Shown here one piece after another: positions 15,431-24,530 of a DNA stretch of 46,090 bases; position 1 is the first letter of the stretch, and each line of letters starts with the position of its first letter. This stretch comes from Muribaculaceae bacterium. GTDB taxonomy: Bacteria; Bacteroidota; Bacteroidia; Bacteroidales; Muribaculaceae. Under the pieces are notes generated by a model. The model worked only from the letters and a program-made list of their open reading frames with translations. It was not told the DNA's origin and ran no database searches. The DNA lies in assembly GCA_910573745.1 (NCBI GenBank), contig CAJSYI010000019.1, positions 1-46,090 on the forward strand, read 5' to 3'. Position numbers and translations under genes: made by a program.

Positions 15431-16588
15431 ATGAGGATAGGATTCGACGGCAAACGCGCAGTGCGCAACATGACCGGACTCGGCAATTATTCCCGGCTCG
15501 TGGTGGAATCGCTCGCAAAGCGTTTCCCGGAGTCGGAATTCGACGTTTTCACGCCCGACATGCGTGAAAACCCTCGGCTCGAGACGCTGCTTCAGCTGCC
15601 CAACGTAAAGATGCGCCTGCCCGACACCAAAGGCCTTTTTGGCAAAGGGGCCTTATGGCGCACCTTCGGCATCTCTTCCCAAATCCGCAAAGAAGGGATA
15701 GACCTTTTCCACGGGCTGAGCAACGAGCTTCCCCTCAACATCAAGGCGGCCGGAATCCCCTCGGTGGTAACCATCCATGACGTGATATACAGGCGTCTTC
15801 CTGACTGCTATTCCCTGCCCGACCGCATCATCTACAATTTCAAATACGGCATCTCGTGCCGCATCGCCGACCGTATCATCGCCGTGAGCCAACGCACCAA
15901 AGACGACATAACAGAAATCTACGGCATCGACCCGGAAAAAATCGACGTGGTCTATCAGGGGTGCGCCGAGATATTCAAGCATACGGCCACCCGGAACGCT
16001 CTCGCCGAAGCACGCAGGAAATACCGCCTTCCGGAAAGGTACATCGTGCAGGTCGGCACGATCGAACGCCGCAAGAACCTCGAGCTGACCGTAAGGGCCC
16101 TTTCCGCGCTCCCTGCCGACGTCCACCTGGTGGCCATAGGGCGCGACCGCGGCTATCTCGCCCGGGTGATGGACATCGCACGGCGCAACGGCACTGCGCA
16201 GCGCATTCATGTCCTTGACTCTGTAAGCTTTGCCGAACTCCCGGCCATCTGCCAGCAGGCGGCGGCGGCGGCCTATCCATCGTTCTACGAAGGATTCGGC
16301 ATCCCCGTCATCGAAGCCCTCGAAAGCGGCATACCCGCAGTGGCAGCCAAAGGCTCTTGCCTTGAGGAGGCCGGAGGAGAGGCGGCGTTCTACGTGGATC
16401 CCCACTCCCCGCGACAGATGGCAGAAGCCCTGAAGGCCGCCATTGCCGACGGCCCCGCCACAGTGAGCCGCATAGCTCTGGGGAAACGCCATGCCTCACG
16501 CTTCAACAATTCCGACATCCCGGCCAGGCTCGCGGAAGTCTACTCACGCACCATCGAAGGTTTCAGGCGTCAGAGGCCGGAACCATGA
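15431..16588 (+). CDS. GT4-family glycosyltransferase (isolated)
   Basis: A 385-residue GT-B glycosyltransferase. The N-terminal domain has MRIGFDGKRA and the glycine loop TGLGNYSR (15-22). The donor domain begins near 200 (IVQVGTIERRKNLELTVRAL), and the EX7E-type donor motif lies in YEGFGIPVIEALESG (about 289-303). This is the mannosyltransferase-like branch of GT4; the actual sugar is unknown. It has no polysaccharide neighbours. It sits between the restriction-modification pair (7-base gap) and the rsmH promoter. Its higher GC matches the core genome, so the restriction pair was probably inserted just upstream of it and now supplies its promoter. Confidence 0.9.
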   Translation: MRIGFDGKRAVRNMTGLGNYSRLVVESLAKRFPESEFDVFTPDMRENPRLETLLQLPNVKMRLPDTKGLFGKGALWRTFGISSQIRKEGIDLFHGLSNELPLNIKAAGIPSVVTIHDVIYRRLPDCYSLPDRIIYNFKYGISCRIADRIIAVSQRTKDDITEIYGIDPEKIDVVYQGCAEIFKHTATRNALAEARRKYRLPERYIVQVGTIERRKNLELTVRALSALPADVHLVAIGRDRGYLARVMDIARRNGTAQRIHVLDSVSFAELPAICQQAAAAAYPSFYEGFGIPVIEALESGIPAVAAKGSCLEEAGGEAAFYVDPHSPRQMAEALKAAIADGPATVSRIALGKRHASRFNNSDIPARLAEVYSRTIEGFRRQRPEP

Positions 16589-16639
16589 CAGGTGTCTATA
16601 ACTTTTTATTCAAAAAAATCTTAAAACCGCAGTTTCCGC

Positions 16640-16671
16640 TTGTAAACTGTTTGCTATTTTGAGTAACTTTA
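16640..16671 (+). promoter_or_regulatory. main promoter of the dcw cluster
   Basis: A TTG (16640-16642) and TAACTTTA (16664-16671) are separated by 21 bases, one mismatch from the Bacteroidetes -7 consensus. They lie in a clearly AT-rich stretch 33-65 bases before the rsmH ATG. A weak 6-bp inverted repeat (CAGTTT / AAACTG, 16630-16649) overlaps the -33 area. It might end transcription from the GT4 gene or bind a regulator. Confidence 0.55.
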
Positions 16672-16704
16672 CACTGATTTTACATCAATTTCCTTTTGTT
16701 CATC

Positions 16705-17619
16705 ATGGATTCTCAATCATATCACATTCCGGCACTCCTGCCGGAAGCACTCAACGCCCTCGACATCAAACCTGAAGGCACATACGTGGACGCCACTTTC
16801 GGCGGCGGCGGACATTCGCGCGCCATCCTCGGCTGCCTCGGGGAAAGGGGACGGCTCCTTGCTTTCGACCAGGACATCGACGCAAAGGCAAACGCCTTGC
16901 CCGACAGCCGGTTTACATTCGTATACGCCAACTTCCGCCATATCTCAAATTTCCTACGCTACCACGGCATAAGCCACGCCGACGGCATACTCGCCGACCT
17001 CGGCGTGTCCTTCCATCATTTCGACGATGCAGCCCGGGGATTCTCGTTCCGTGCGGACGCGCCTCTCGACATGCGCATGAACCAGTCCGCGCCACGCACC
17101 GCCGCCGACATAATCGAGCAGTACGACCGGCAGCAGCTCATAAAGACACTGGCGGCGTTCGGCGACCTCAAGCGTCCCGCGCCGATAGCCGACGCCATAA
17201 TCTCAGCCCGTGAGAAAGGCCCTCTGCAGACCACCGGACAATTGCTTGAGGCCGTGGCCCGGTGCGTCAACCCCAGACAGGAGAAGAAGGAACTCGCACA
17301 GATATTCCAGGCCCTCCGCATAGAAGTCAACGGCGAGATGGATGCCCTCGAGCAATTCCTGAAATCCACGCTCGCCGCCCTGAGGCCGGGAGGAAGACTT
17401 GCCATAATAACGTACCATTCGCTCGAAGACAGGATGGTGAAGAACTTCATGAAGAGCGGCAACATCGGCGGCGAGGTGGAAAAGGACTTCTTCGGACACG
17501 TCAAAACGCCTTGGAAACAGATCACCCGATCGCCGATCGTCCCCTCCGAGGACGAGACCGCACGCAATCCCCGAAGCCGAAGCGCAAAGCTACGCGCGGC
17601 AGAAAGGGTTCAGGAATAA
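16705..17619 (+). CDS. rsmH: 16S rRNA (cytosine-1402-N4)-methyltransferase
   Basis: A 304-residue SAM-dependent methyltransferase (MraW) that modifies C1402 in the ribosomal P site. The SAM-binding motif ATFGGGGHSRAIL is at 30-42. DGILADLGVSFHHFDDAARGF and PLDMRMN are family hallmarks, and ITYHSLEDRMVK lies near the C-terminus. The ATG at 16705 (MDSQSYHIPALLPEAL) is preferred over a TTG three codons earlier because it fits the family start. It opens the dcw cluster here. The mraZ regulator gene that often precedes it is missing. Confidence 0.97.
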   Translation: MDSQSYHIPALLPEALNALDIKPEGTYVDATFGGGGHSRAILGCLGERGRLLAFDQDIDAKANALPDSRFTFVYANFRHISNFLRYHGISHADGILADLGVSFHHFDDAARGFSFRADAPLDMRMNQSAPRTAADIIEQYDRQQLIKTLAAFGDLKRPAPIADAIISAREKGPLQTTGQLLEAVARCVNPRQEKKELAQIFQALRIEVNGEMDALEQFLKSTLAALRPGGRLAIITYHSLEDRMVKNFMKSGNIGGEVEKDFFGHVKTPWKQITRSPIVPSEDETARNPRSRSAKLRAAERVQE

Positions 17620-17697
17620 GGCTTTGCCGCACCCCTGCCCAATCCCTCCAAAACCCTTGCTTATCGTATCCGACATCATCCAATCCATATTGCATCA

Positions 17698-18072
17698 ATG
17701 GCAAAGAAAACCCCTTCAGCAAACCAGCAGCCACCGCAGGCCGGCTCCGCGTCCAGACCGACGTGGCTCAACGACCTGCGCTACGGCCGTTCCGTCTCGC
17801 TCAACTTCTTCAGGCGCAACGCATGGCTCCTGATAAGCATCATCGTGGCCCTCGTGGCCCTGATGGGACTGCGCTACAAGACCAAGACCAAGATGCAGGA
17901 GATAAAGGCACTCGAACGCGAACTCGTCCGCTCGGAAAGCGCGAAGCTGCAGGAAAAGGCCGACTACATGTCGCTCATCCGCGAGTCGGAGATGCAGAGG
18001 CTCGTGGACAGGCACGGCCTCGGCCTGACATTCCCCGAACAGCCCCCGTACACGCTGAGCTGCGACGAATGA
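17698..18072 (+). CDS. ftsL: cell division protein FtsL
   Basis: A 124-residue bitopic membrane protein between rsmH and ftsI, the fixed place of ftsL. It has a short basic and proline-rich cytoplasmic tail, one membrane helix (about 42-58) and a periplasmic coiled coil (about 62-95), ending in a HGLGLTFPEQPPY segment typical of Bacteroidales FtsL. FtsL joins FtsQ and FtsB and activates septal synthesis by FtsW-FtsI. Primary sequence is poorly conserved in this family, so the call rests on topology, length and position. Confidence 0.88.
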   Translation: MAKKTPSANQQPPQAGSASRPTWLNDLRYGRSVSLNFFRRNAWLLISIIVALVALMGLRYKTKTKMQEIKALERELVRSESAKLQEKADYMSLIRESEMQRLVDRHGLGLTFPEQPPYTLSCDE

Positions 18073-18100
18073 GACGCCCGTCCCGCAAAAAACCGACGCC

Positions 18101-20233
18101 ATGACTTCCAAAAAGAAAAACAACAAGACCAACATACTGATGCGCTACACGATGATTTCCATCGTGCTGCTGCTCATCTCATTCGGAGTTATATACAAAC
18201 TCTTTGAGGCCACGATCATCGATGCCGGGGCGTGGAACGCCCGCGCGGAACGCGAACTCTCCAGAGTGGCCACGATCGCCCCTGAACGCGGCAACATACT
18301 GGCCGACAACGGCAACATACTGGCGTGCAACCTCAAGGTCTACGACATCATGCTCGACCTTCGCCACAACAAGATACGCAAACTGCGCCAGATACCGTGG
18401 CAGTCGATCGACTCGCTCGCCGACTCGCTCGACACCTACTTCCCGCGCCGCGCCGGACTGAACGCGCATCCCGACACGTTCGCCAAATACACATGGCACA
18501 AACGCCTCCGCGAGGAATTCGAGAAGAATCCCGAAAAACGCCGCACCAACCTCCGCATCGCGGCCAAACGCACGCTCGACGACTTCGAGAAGGTGCGCCG
18601 GTTCCCGTTCCTCAAAGACTTCAAAGGCTCCGGCTACAGGATTCCGGTCTACAAGAACGCACGCGACATACGCATCTACCCATACGGAAAGATGGCATAC
18701 CGCTCCATAGGGCGAGTCAACGAGGACTTCCGCACAGGCGAGTTCCACGGATATTCCGGACTGGAGAAAGACCTCGACTCGCTGCTCTACGGCAAGCCGG
18801 GACGCACCAAGAAAGTGGCGCTCACGAGCGGCATAGCCAACTGGACCGACGTGCCGGCCATACGGGGCTACGACATAGTGACGACCATCGACATCGACCT
18901 CCAGGACATGCTCGAGCATGAGCTCCTGAAGGTCTGCACCGACGCAAAGGCCGAATGGGGCACAGCCATCCTGATGGAAGTGGCCACCGGCGAAATCAAG
19001 GCGGTCAGCAACATAGAGCTCCTCGCCGACGGCTCCTACGGCGAAGCCCTCAACCGGGCAGTGATCGGCTACGAGCCTGGGTCCGTGATGAAGCCCATAT
19101 CGCTCATGATAGCGTTCGAGGACGGCCTGGTGAGGTCGGTCAACGACGTGGTGTCGTGCGCGCCGTTCCAGCGCACATCCGACCCTCACGGCAGCGGCAT
19201 GAAAAGCATGAAGCAGGTGATCGAGCAGTCGTCAAACCCCGGCATCGCGCGCGTCATATTCCGAGGCTACGAGAAAGACCCGTCGAAATTCCACGACCGC
19301 CTCGCGTCGATAGGATTCTTCGAGCCGATGCGCTCCGGCATAGCCGACGAGGAGCGTCCGAGGGTGCGCAAGCTCCTGCCAAAGGACTCGCGCGGCAACA
19401 ACATCACCATGACCGCGCGCCACCTCGACCTCGCCAGGCAGGCCTACGGCTACAACACCACGATTCCCCCGCTCTACACGCTCGCCTACTACAACGCCAT
19501 AGCCAACGGCGGCGTCATGGTGCGCCCCCACCTCGTGCGCTCGCTGCGCGGCGAGGACGGACGCGACTCCGTGGTCGACGCCGGCTGCATACGCAAGCAC
19601 GTGTGCAGCCCCGAGACGGCGGAGAAGGTGAAGCAGTGCATACGCGAGGTGGTCTGGGGCAAGCACGGCACGGCACGCCTCGTGCAGGACGACCGCGTGG
19701 AGATAGCCGGAAAGACCGGCACGGCTTATCCCGTCGAGAAAGGCGCCTACAACCACGCCAAACGCCGCTACGCCTTCGCAGGGTTCTTTCCCTACGCCAA
19801 ACCGAAATACAGCTGCATGGCCCTCGTGCTCGGCCCTTCCGGCAACAGCGCGAACCGCACTTCCGGACAGGTGGTGAAGAACATCGCCCTGAAGATGTAC
19901 AGCCGGGGCATGCTCGGCAACATATCCAACTATGCCCAGCAGCTCTCCCCCTCCACCCCGCTCCTCGCCGCCTCCACCGCATCGTCGGACTCACAGGTGA
20001 GCAAGGCCCTGAAAGCGAGGGGGACACGCAAAATATCGGCCGCGCAGCCTGCCGCCGGCCTCCGCACAGTGCCCGACGTGAGGGGCTACGACGCCCCTTC
20101 CGCCATCCGGATCCTCGAACGCGCCGGGCTCAACGTCAACGTGGAAGGCTCCGGACGAGTGGCCTCGCAGTCGCTGCCTCACGGCTCGCCTTTCCGCAAA
20201 GGGCAGAAAATACTGCTGAAACTGAGGATTTAA
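18101..20233 (+). CDS. ftsI: septal peptidoglycan transpeptidase FtsI (PBP3) with PASTA domain
   Basis: A 710-residue class B penicillin-binding protein that cross-links septal peptidoglycan. It has an N-terminal membrane helix (about 15-32) and a dimerisation domain beginning with APERGNILADNGNILA. The transpeptidase domain has all three active-site motifs: S328-x-x-K331 (EPGSVMKP), S377-S-N379 and K538-T-G540. A C-terminal PASTA domain (about 650-710, TVPDVRGYDAPSAIRILERA) is present, as in Bacteroidetes FtsI and unlike E. coli. It works with FtsW, encoded further down the cluster. Length is normal for the PASTA form. Confidence 0.97.
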   Translation: MTSKKKNNKTNILMRYTMISIVLLLISFGVIYKLFEATIIDAGAWNARAERELSRVATIAPERGNILADNGNILACNLKVYDIMLDLRHNKIRKLRQIPWQSIDSLADSLDTYFPRRAGLNAHPDTFAKYTWHKRLREEFEKNPEKRRTNLRIAAKRTLDDFEKVRRFPFLKDFKGSGYRIPVYKNARDIRIYPYGKMAYRSIGRVNEDFRTGEFHGYSGLEKDLDSLLYGKPGRTKKVALTSGIANWTDVPAIRGYDIVTTIDIDLQDMLEHELLKVCTDAKAEWGTAILMEVATGEIKAVSNIELLADGSYGEALNRAVIGYEPGSVMKPISLMIAFEDGLVRSVNDVVSCAPFQRTSDPHGSGMKSMKQVIEQSSNPGIARVIFRGYEKDPSKFHDRLASIGFFEPMRSGIADEERPRVRKLLPKDSRGNNITMTARHLDLARQAYGYNTTIPPLYTLAYYNAIANGGVMVRPHLVRSLRGEDGRDSVVDAGCIRKHVCSPETAEKVKQCIREVVWGKHGTARLVQDDRVEIAGKTGTAYPVEKGAYNHAKRRYAFAGFFPYAKPKYSCMALVLGPSGNSANRTSGQVVKNIALKMYSRGMLGNISNYAQQLSPSTPLLAASTASSDSQVSKALKARGTRKISAAQPAAGLRTVPDVRGYDAPSAIRILERAGLNVNVEGSGRVASQSLPHGSPFRKGQKILLKLRI

Positions 20234-20246
20234 GAAACTTTTTTCG

Positions 20247-20288
20247 TAATTTTGCAGGTTATTTAGGCCCGCGCACTGCGCGCAGTGC
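20247..20288 (+). promoter_or_regulatory. possible murE promoter and leader palindrome
   Basis: A good -7 box TAATTTTG (20247-20254) lies in an AT-rich patch right after the ftsI stop, but no TTG-type -33 is found 19-21 bases upstream. Between it and the murE ATG is a perfect 16-bp palindrome GCACTGCGCGCAGTGC (20273-20288), which could fold in the leader RNA or bind a dimeric regulator. Confidence 0.4.
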
Positions 20289-20314
20289 CGCATCACAAAA
20301 ACAGAAACAAGCAG

Positions 20315-21772
20315 ATGGATAAATTATCACGTCTTCTGAAAGAGATAAAGACCCTTGAGGTGATAGGCGACACGGACAAGAACATCGTCAGCCTCGAAAG
20401 CGATTCGCGCAAAGCCACGAAAGAGGGCATGTTCGTCGCCGTCCGGGGCGTAACCACCGACGGACACAAATACATACCCGTCGTGGCAAGCAACCACGTC
20501 GGCGCGATCGTGTGCGAAGAGCTCCCCGCATCGCTCCAGAAGGGAATCACCTACATCCGCGTCGCCGACTCTTCGGTGGCCCTCGGGCAGCTCGCCTCGG
20601 CATGGCACGACCATCCGTCGTCGAAGCTGAAGCTCGTCGGAGTAACCGGAACCAACGGAAAGACCACCACGGCCACCCTGCTCTACGAGATGGCACGTCT
20701 CGAAGGCTACAAGGCCGGACTGCTGTCCACCGTCTGCAACTACATCGAGGGGCGCGCCGTGCCGGCCACGCACACCACGCCCGACCCGCTGACGCTCAAC
20801 GCGCTGCTGGCCGAGATGGCAGAGGCCGGATGCGACTACGCGTTCATGGAGGTCAGCTCACACGCCGCCGAACAGCACCGCATAGCCGGACTCACGTTCG
20901 CCGGAGGCGTGTTCTCCAACCTCACGCGCGACCACCTCGACTACCACCACACGGTGGACAACTACATGCGCGCCAAGAAGAAGTTCTTCGACATGCTCCC
21001 TCCCGAAGCCTTCGCCCTCATCAACGCCGACGACAAGTCGGGCCGGTTCATGGTGCAGAACACCAAGGCAAGGGTGCTGACCTACTCGCTGCGCACCGAC
21101 GCGGATTTCCGGGGGCGCATCGTCGAGACACGCCTCGACGGCACCCTGCTCCAGCTCAACGGGAAGGATGTGGAAGTCCTCTTCACGGGACGATTCAACG
21201 CCTACAACCTCACGGCGGTCTACGGCGCATCAGTCCTCACAGGCTTCGACCCCGGTGAAGTGCTCGTCAACATGAGCCGCCTCGTCCCGGTGGCGGGACG
21301 CTTCCAGACTTTCCGCTCGCCGAAAGGGGTAACCGCCATCGTGGACTACGCCCACACACCCGACGCGCTCGTCAACGTCCTCGACACGATACGCGAAATC
21401 GTAGGCCCCGACGGGCGCATCACCACCGTCGTGGGCGCGGGAGGAGACCGCGACCACGGCAAGCGGCCGCAGATGGCACAGGAATCGGCATGCCGCAGCG
21501 ACCGGCTCGTGCTAACCGCCGACAACCCGCGCTCCGAAGACCCTGCCGCCATCATCGCCGACATGAAGGCCGGCCTGAGCGAAAGCGAGCTGCGCCGCAC
21601 CCTCGTCATCGCCGACCGCCGCGAAGCCATACGCACGGCCATACTCACCGCCTCGGAAGGCGAAGTGGTGCTTGTGGCCGGAAAAGGACATGAGACATAC
21701 CAGGAAACCAACGGCGTGCGCCACCACTTCGACGACCGCGAGGAAGTGCGCGACGCATTGGCGCAGCTTTAA
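20315..21772 (+). CDS. murE: UDP-MurNAc-tripeptide synthetase (meso-DAP adding) MurE
   Basis: A 485-residue Mur ligase that adds the third peptide residue to UDP-MurNAc-L-Ala-D-Glu in the cytoplasm. The ATP loop GTNGKTTT contains Lys116. The central ligase domain and C-terminal domain are complete. DNPR at 403-406 marks enzymes using meso-diaminopimelate rather than lysine. The frame opens at 20285, but MDKLSRLLKEIKTLEV at 20315 is the family-like start. It follows ftsI after a short space with a possible promoter and precedes mraY by 60 bases. There is no murF next to it, which is usual for Bacteroidales dcw clusters. Confidence 0.97.
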   Translation: MDKLSRLLKEIKTLEVIGDTDKNIVSLESDSRKATKEGMFVAVRGVTTDGHKYIPVVASNHVGAIVCEELPASLQKGITYIRVADSSVALGQLASAWHDHPSSKLKLVGVTGTNGKTTTATLLYEMARLEGYKAGLLSTVCNYIEGRAVPATHTTPDPLTLNALLAEMAEAGCDYAFMEVSSHAAEQHRIAGLTFAGGVFSNLTRDHLDYHHTVDNYMRAKKKFFDMLPPEAFALINADDKSGRFMVQNTKARVLTYSLRTDADFRGRIVETRLDGTLLQLNGKDVEVLFTGRFNAYNLTAVYGASVLTGFDPGEVLVNMSRLVPVAGRFQTFRSPKGVTAIVDYAHTPDALVNVLDTIREIVGPDGRITTVVGAGGDRDHGKRPQMAQESACRSDRLVLTADNPRSEDPAAIIADMKAGLSESELRRTLVIADRREAIRTAILTASEGEVVLVAGKGHETYQETNGVRHHFDDREEVRDALAQL

Positions 21773-21832
21773 GGGAGGCGCGTCTCATCTGCCGTCAATC
21801 AAACCGTTTTCCTTCTTACTTTCACAGACTTT

Positions 21833-23098
21833 ATGCTTTACGCTCTATTTCAATACTTTGCCGACAGCGACTTCCCGGGACATCACCTGATGGACTACAT
21901 TTCGTTCCGCTCCGGCATCTCGCTCGCCATCGCAATGGTGTGCGCCCTCTTCTTCGGGCAGACCATCATCCACAGGCTCCAGAAGAGGCAGATCGGCGAG
22001 ACCGTCCGCAACCTCGGCCTCGAAGGCCAGATGAAGAAGACCGGCACGCCGACGATGGGAGGAATCATAATCATCCTCTCCATCCTCGTCCCATGCCTGC
22101 TCGTGGGCAACCTTTCCAATGTCTACATGATCCTGATGCTCGTGTCCACCGTCTGGATGGGCTGCATCGGCTTCCTCGACGACTACCGGAAGCTCAAATA
22201 CCACAACAAGGAGGGGCTGAAGGGGAAATACAAAATCACCGGACAGGTGGGCCTCGGGCTGATAGTAGGCCTGACGATGTGGCTTTCCCCGTCGGTGGTG
22301 ATGCGAGAGAACGCCGAGGTGGTCAACGAGCGCAGCAACGAAATAGAGGTGGTCCACCATGCCCAGCCCGAAAAGTCGCCGCAGACCACGATTCCCTTCG
22401 TCAAGAACCACAACTTCAACTATGAATGGCTCACCGGATGGATCAACGACAAGGAGGCCGCCCGGACGCTCGGATGGATAGTCTTCGTGTTCGTGGTGAT
22501 ATTCGTGGTGACGGCGGTGAGCAACGGCGCCAACCTCACCGACGGCCTCGACGGCCTCTGCGCAGGCACGTCGGCCATAATCGGGGTCGCCCTCGCCATC
22601 ATGGCCTACCTCGGCGGAAACGTGATATATTCCGGCTACCTCAACATAATGTACATCCCCGGCTCCGAAGAGCTGGTGGTGTTCGCAGGCGCGTTCATAG
22701 GCGCACTGGTCGGATTCCTGTGGTACAACGCCTTCCCCGCCCAGGTTTTCATGGGCGACACCGGAAGCCTCACCATAGGCGGCATACTCGCCGTCTTCGC
22801 CATCCTCATACGCAAGGAGCTGCTGATACCGCTGCTCTGCCTCATATTCTTCATCGAAGACCTTTCGGTGATGACGCAGGTGGCGTATTTCAAATACACC
22901 AAGGCAAGGACCGGAAACGGAAAGCGCGTCTTCAAGATGACGCCGATACACCACCACTTCCAGAAGCCGGCCGAAGGCTCCGACTGCCTCGTGAAGTTCC
23001 CCCACAACCCGATCCCGGAGTCAAAGATCGTAACGCGCTTCTGGATCGTGGGAATCCTGCTGGCGGCACTCACGTTCGTAACCCTCAAGATACGCTGA
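21833..23098 (+). CDS. mraY: phospho-N-acetylmuramoyl-pentapeptide transferase MraY
   Basis: A 421-residue integral membrane enzyme that forms lipid I from UDP-MurNAc-pentapeptide and undecaprenyl phosphate. Ten hydrophobic helices are evident. Diagnostic segments are KKTGTPTMGG, GFLDDYRK (aspartates of the active site), NLTDGLDGLC and the histidine motif PIHHHFQK. An insert of about 50 residues between helices (around 150-205, including EVVNERSNEIEVVHHA) makes it longer than the ~360-residue E. coli enzyme. As I recall, Bacteroidetes MraY carries such an insert. The order murE-mraY-murD is standard. Confidence 0.98.
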   Translation: MLYALFQYFADSDFPGHHLMDYISFRSGISLAIAMVCALFFGQTIIHRLQKRQIGETVRNLGLEGQMKKTGTPTMGGIIIILSILVPCLLVGNLSNVYMILMLVSTVWMGCIGFLDDYRKLKYHNKEGLKGKYKITGQVGLGLIVGLTMWLSPSVVMRENAEVVNERSNEIEVVHHAQPEKSPQTTIPFVKNHNFNYEWLTGWINDKEAARTLGWIVFVFVVIFVVTAVSNGANLTDGLDGLCAGTSAIIGVALAIMAYLGGNVIYSGYLNIMYIPGSEELVVFAGAFIGALVGFLWYNAFPAQVFMGDTGSLTIGGILAVFAILIRKELLIPLLCLIFFIEDLSVMTQVAYFKYTKARTGNGKRVFKMTPIHHHFQKPAEGSDCLVKFPHNPIPESKIVTRFWIVGILLAALTFVTLKIR

Positions 23099-23141
23099 CA
23101 AGTCTCAGCACGGCCCGCGCGGCCCACCGACCAATCAATTT

Positions 23142-24512
23142 ATGGACAGAATGGAAAAACTGATAATACTCGGAGGCGGGGAAAGCGGCGCGGGAGCCGC
23201 AGTCCTCGGAAAAGTGAAAGGCTTCGACGTCTTCCTGAGCGACGCCGGGCCGATAAAGCCGGAATACCGCGACCTGCTCGCCAGGCACGGCGTGGATTTC
23301 GAAGAAGGCGGACATTCCGCGCAACGGATTCTTCAGGCCGACCTCGTGGTGAAAAGCCCCGGGATACCGTCCACCGCGCCGCTCGTGGAAAAGCTTGCGG
23401 GAAAAGGCGTCCCAGTGATTTCCGAAATAGAGTTCGCCGGACGCTACACCGACGCGAAGATGGTCTGCATCACCGGTTCAAACGGAAAGACCACCACCAC
23501 GCTCCTCACATACCACATACTCAAGGAAGCCGGGCTCAACGTCGGCCTCGCAGGGAACGTAGGCAAGAGCCTCGCGCTCCAGGTGGCGTTGGAACACCAC
23601 GACATCTACGTCATAGAGCTTTCAAGCTTCCAGCTCGACAACATGTACGACTTCAAGGCCGACATCGCCGTCATAATGAACATAACGCCCGACCATCTCG
23701 ACCGTTACGACCACAAGATGGAGAACTACGTGGCCGCCAAGTTCCGCATCCTGCAGAACCAGACCAAGGACGACTACTTCATCTACTGGCAGGGAGACCC
23801 CGTGGTGCGCCGCCAGATACGGCAGATACAGTCCGAGGCCATGCAGATGCCGTTCAGCGAGACGGAGCTTCCCGGCTCGGCGGCCTACGTCGATGACGGC
23901 ATCGTGCGCTTCAGGACGCCGCAGGAGGTCTGGGAGATACCGCGCGACAGGCTCGCCCTCACCGGACTGCACAACCTCTACAACTCCATGGCCGCCGGAC
24001 TCTCCGCATCGCTGCTCAACATCAGGAAGGAGAAGATACGCCGCGCGCTCGAAGACTTCGAAGCCGTGGAGCACCGCCTCGAATACGTGGCCACCGTCGA
24101 CGGGGTGCGCTACGTCAACGACTCGAAGGCCACCAACGTCAATTCCACGTGGTACGCCCTCGAAAGCATGACCACGCCCACCGTCCTCATCCTCGGAGGA
24201 AAGGACAAGGGCAACGACTACACGGAAATCGAACCGCTCGTGACGGAGAAGGTGAAGGCGATAGTCTGCATGGGAGCCGACAATTCCAAGCTCCTCGACT
24301 TCTTCGGAGGGAAAGTGAAGGAGATGCGCGACACGCATTCGCTCCGCGACGCAGTGGCGGCATGCCGCGAAATCGCCTCCGAAGGCGACACCGTGCTCCT
24401 CTCGCCTTGCTGCGCCAGCTTCGACCTCTTCAAGAGCTACGAAGACCGCGGACGGCAGTTCAAGGCGGAAGTGCGCGGATGCCAGGGCGTTCCAGGCTCC
24501 GGAAACCAATAG
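23142..24512 (+). CDS. murD: UDP-MurNAc-L-alanine:D-glutamate ligase MurD
   Basis: A 456-residue Mur ligase adding D-glutamate to UDP-MurNAc-L-Ala. The N-terminal UDP-binding loop is LIILGGGESGAGAA. The ATP loop GSNGKTTTT is at 112-120, and NITPDHLDRY and the C-terminal LILGGKDKGNDY are typical. Two ATGs, at 23142 and 23151, lie nine bases apart. The second (MEKLIILGGGES) looks more like other MurD starts, but the first cannot be ruled out. The gene is in the cluster between mraY and ftsW, with a 43-base gap before and 18 after. Confidence 0.97.
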   Translation: MDRMEKLIILGGGESGAGAAVLGKVKGFDVFLSDAGPIKPEYRDLLARHGVDFEEGGHSAQRILQADLVVKSPGIPSTAPLVEKLAGKGVPVISEIEFAGRYTDAKMVCITGSNGKTTTTLLTYHILKEAGLNVGLAGNVGKSLALQVALEHHDIYVIELSSFQLDNMYDFKADIAVIMNITPDHLDRYDHKMENYVAAKFRILQNQTKDDYFIYWQGDPVVRRQIRQIQSEAMQMPFSETELPGSAAYVDDGIVRFRTPQEVWEIPRDRLALTGLHNLYNSMAAGLSASLLNIRKEKIRRALEDFEAVEHRLEYVATVDGVRYVNDSKATNVNSTWYALESMTTPTVLILGGKDKGNDYTEIEPLVTEKVKAIVCMGADNSKLLDFFGGKVKEMRDTHSLRDAVAACREIASEGDTVLLSPCCASFDLFKSYEDRGRQFKAEVRGCQGVPGSGNQ

Positions 24513-24530
24513 ACCCAGAGAAGACACAGA

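Noticed and set aside
21845..23005. 386-residue minus-strand frame opposite mraY
   Set aside because: Antisense to an unmistakable MraY. Its His/Glu/Val-rich composition is what complementary reading of a GC-rich gene gives.
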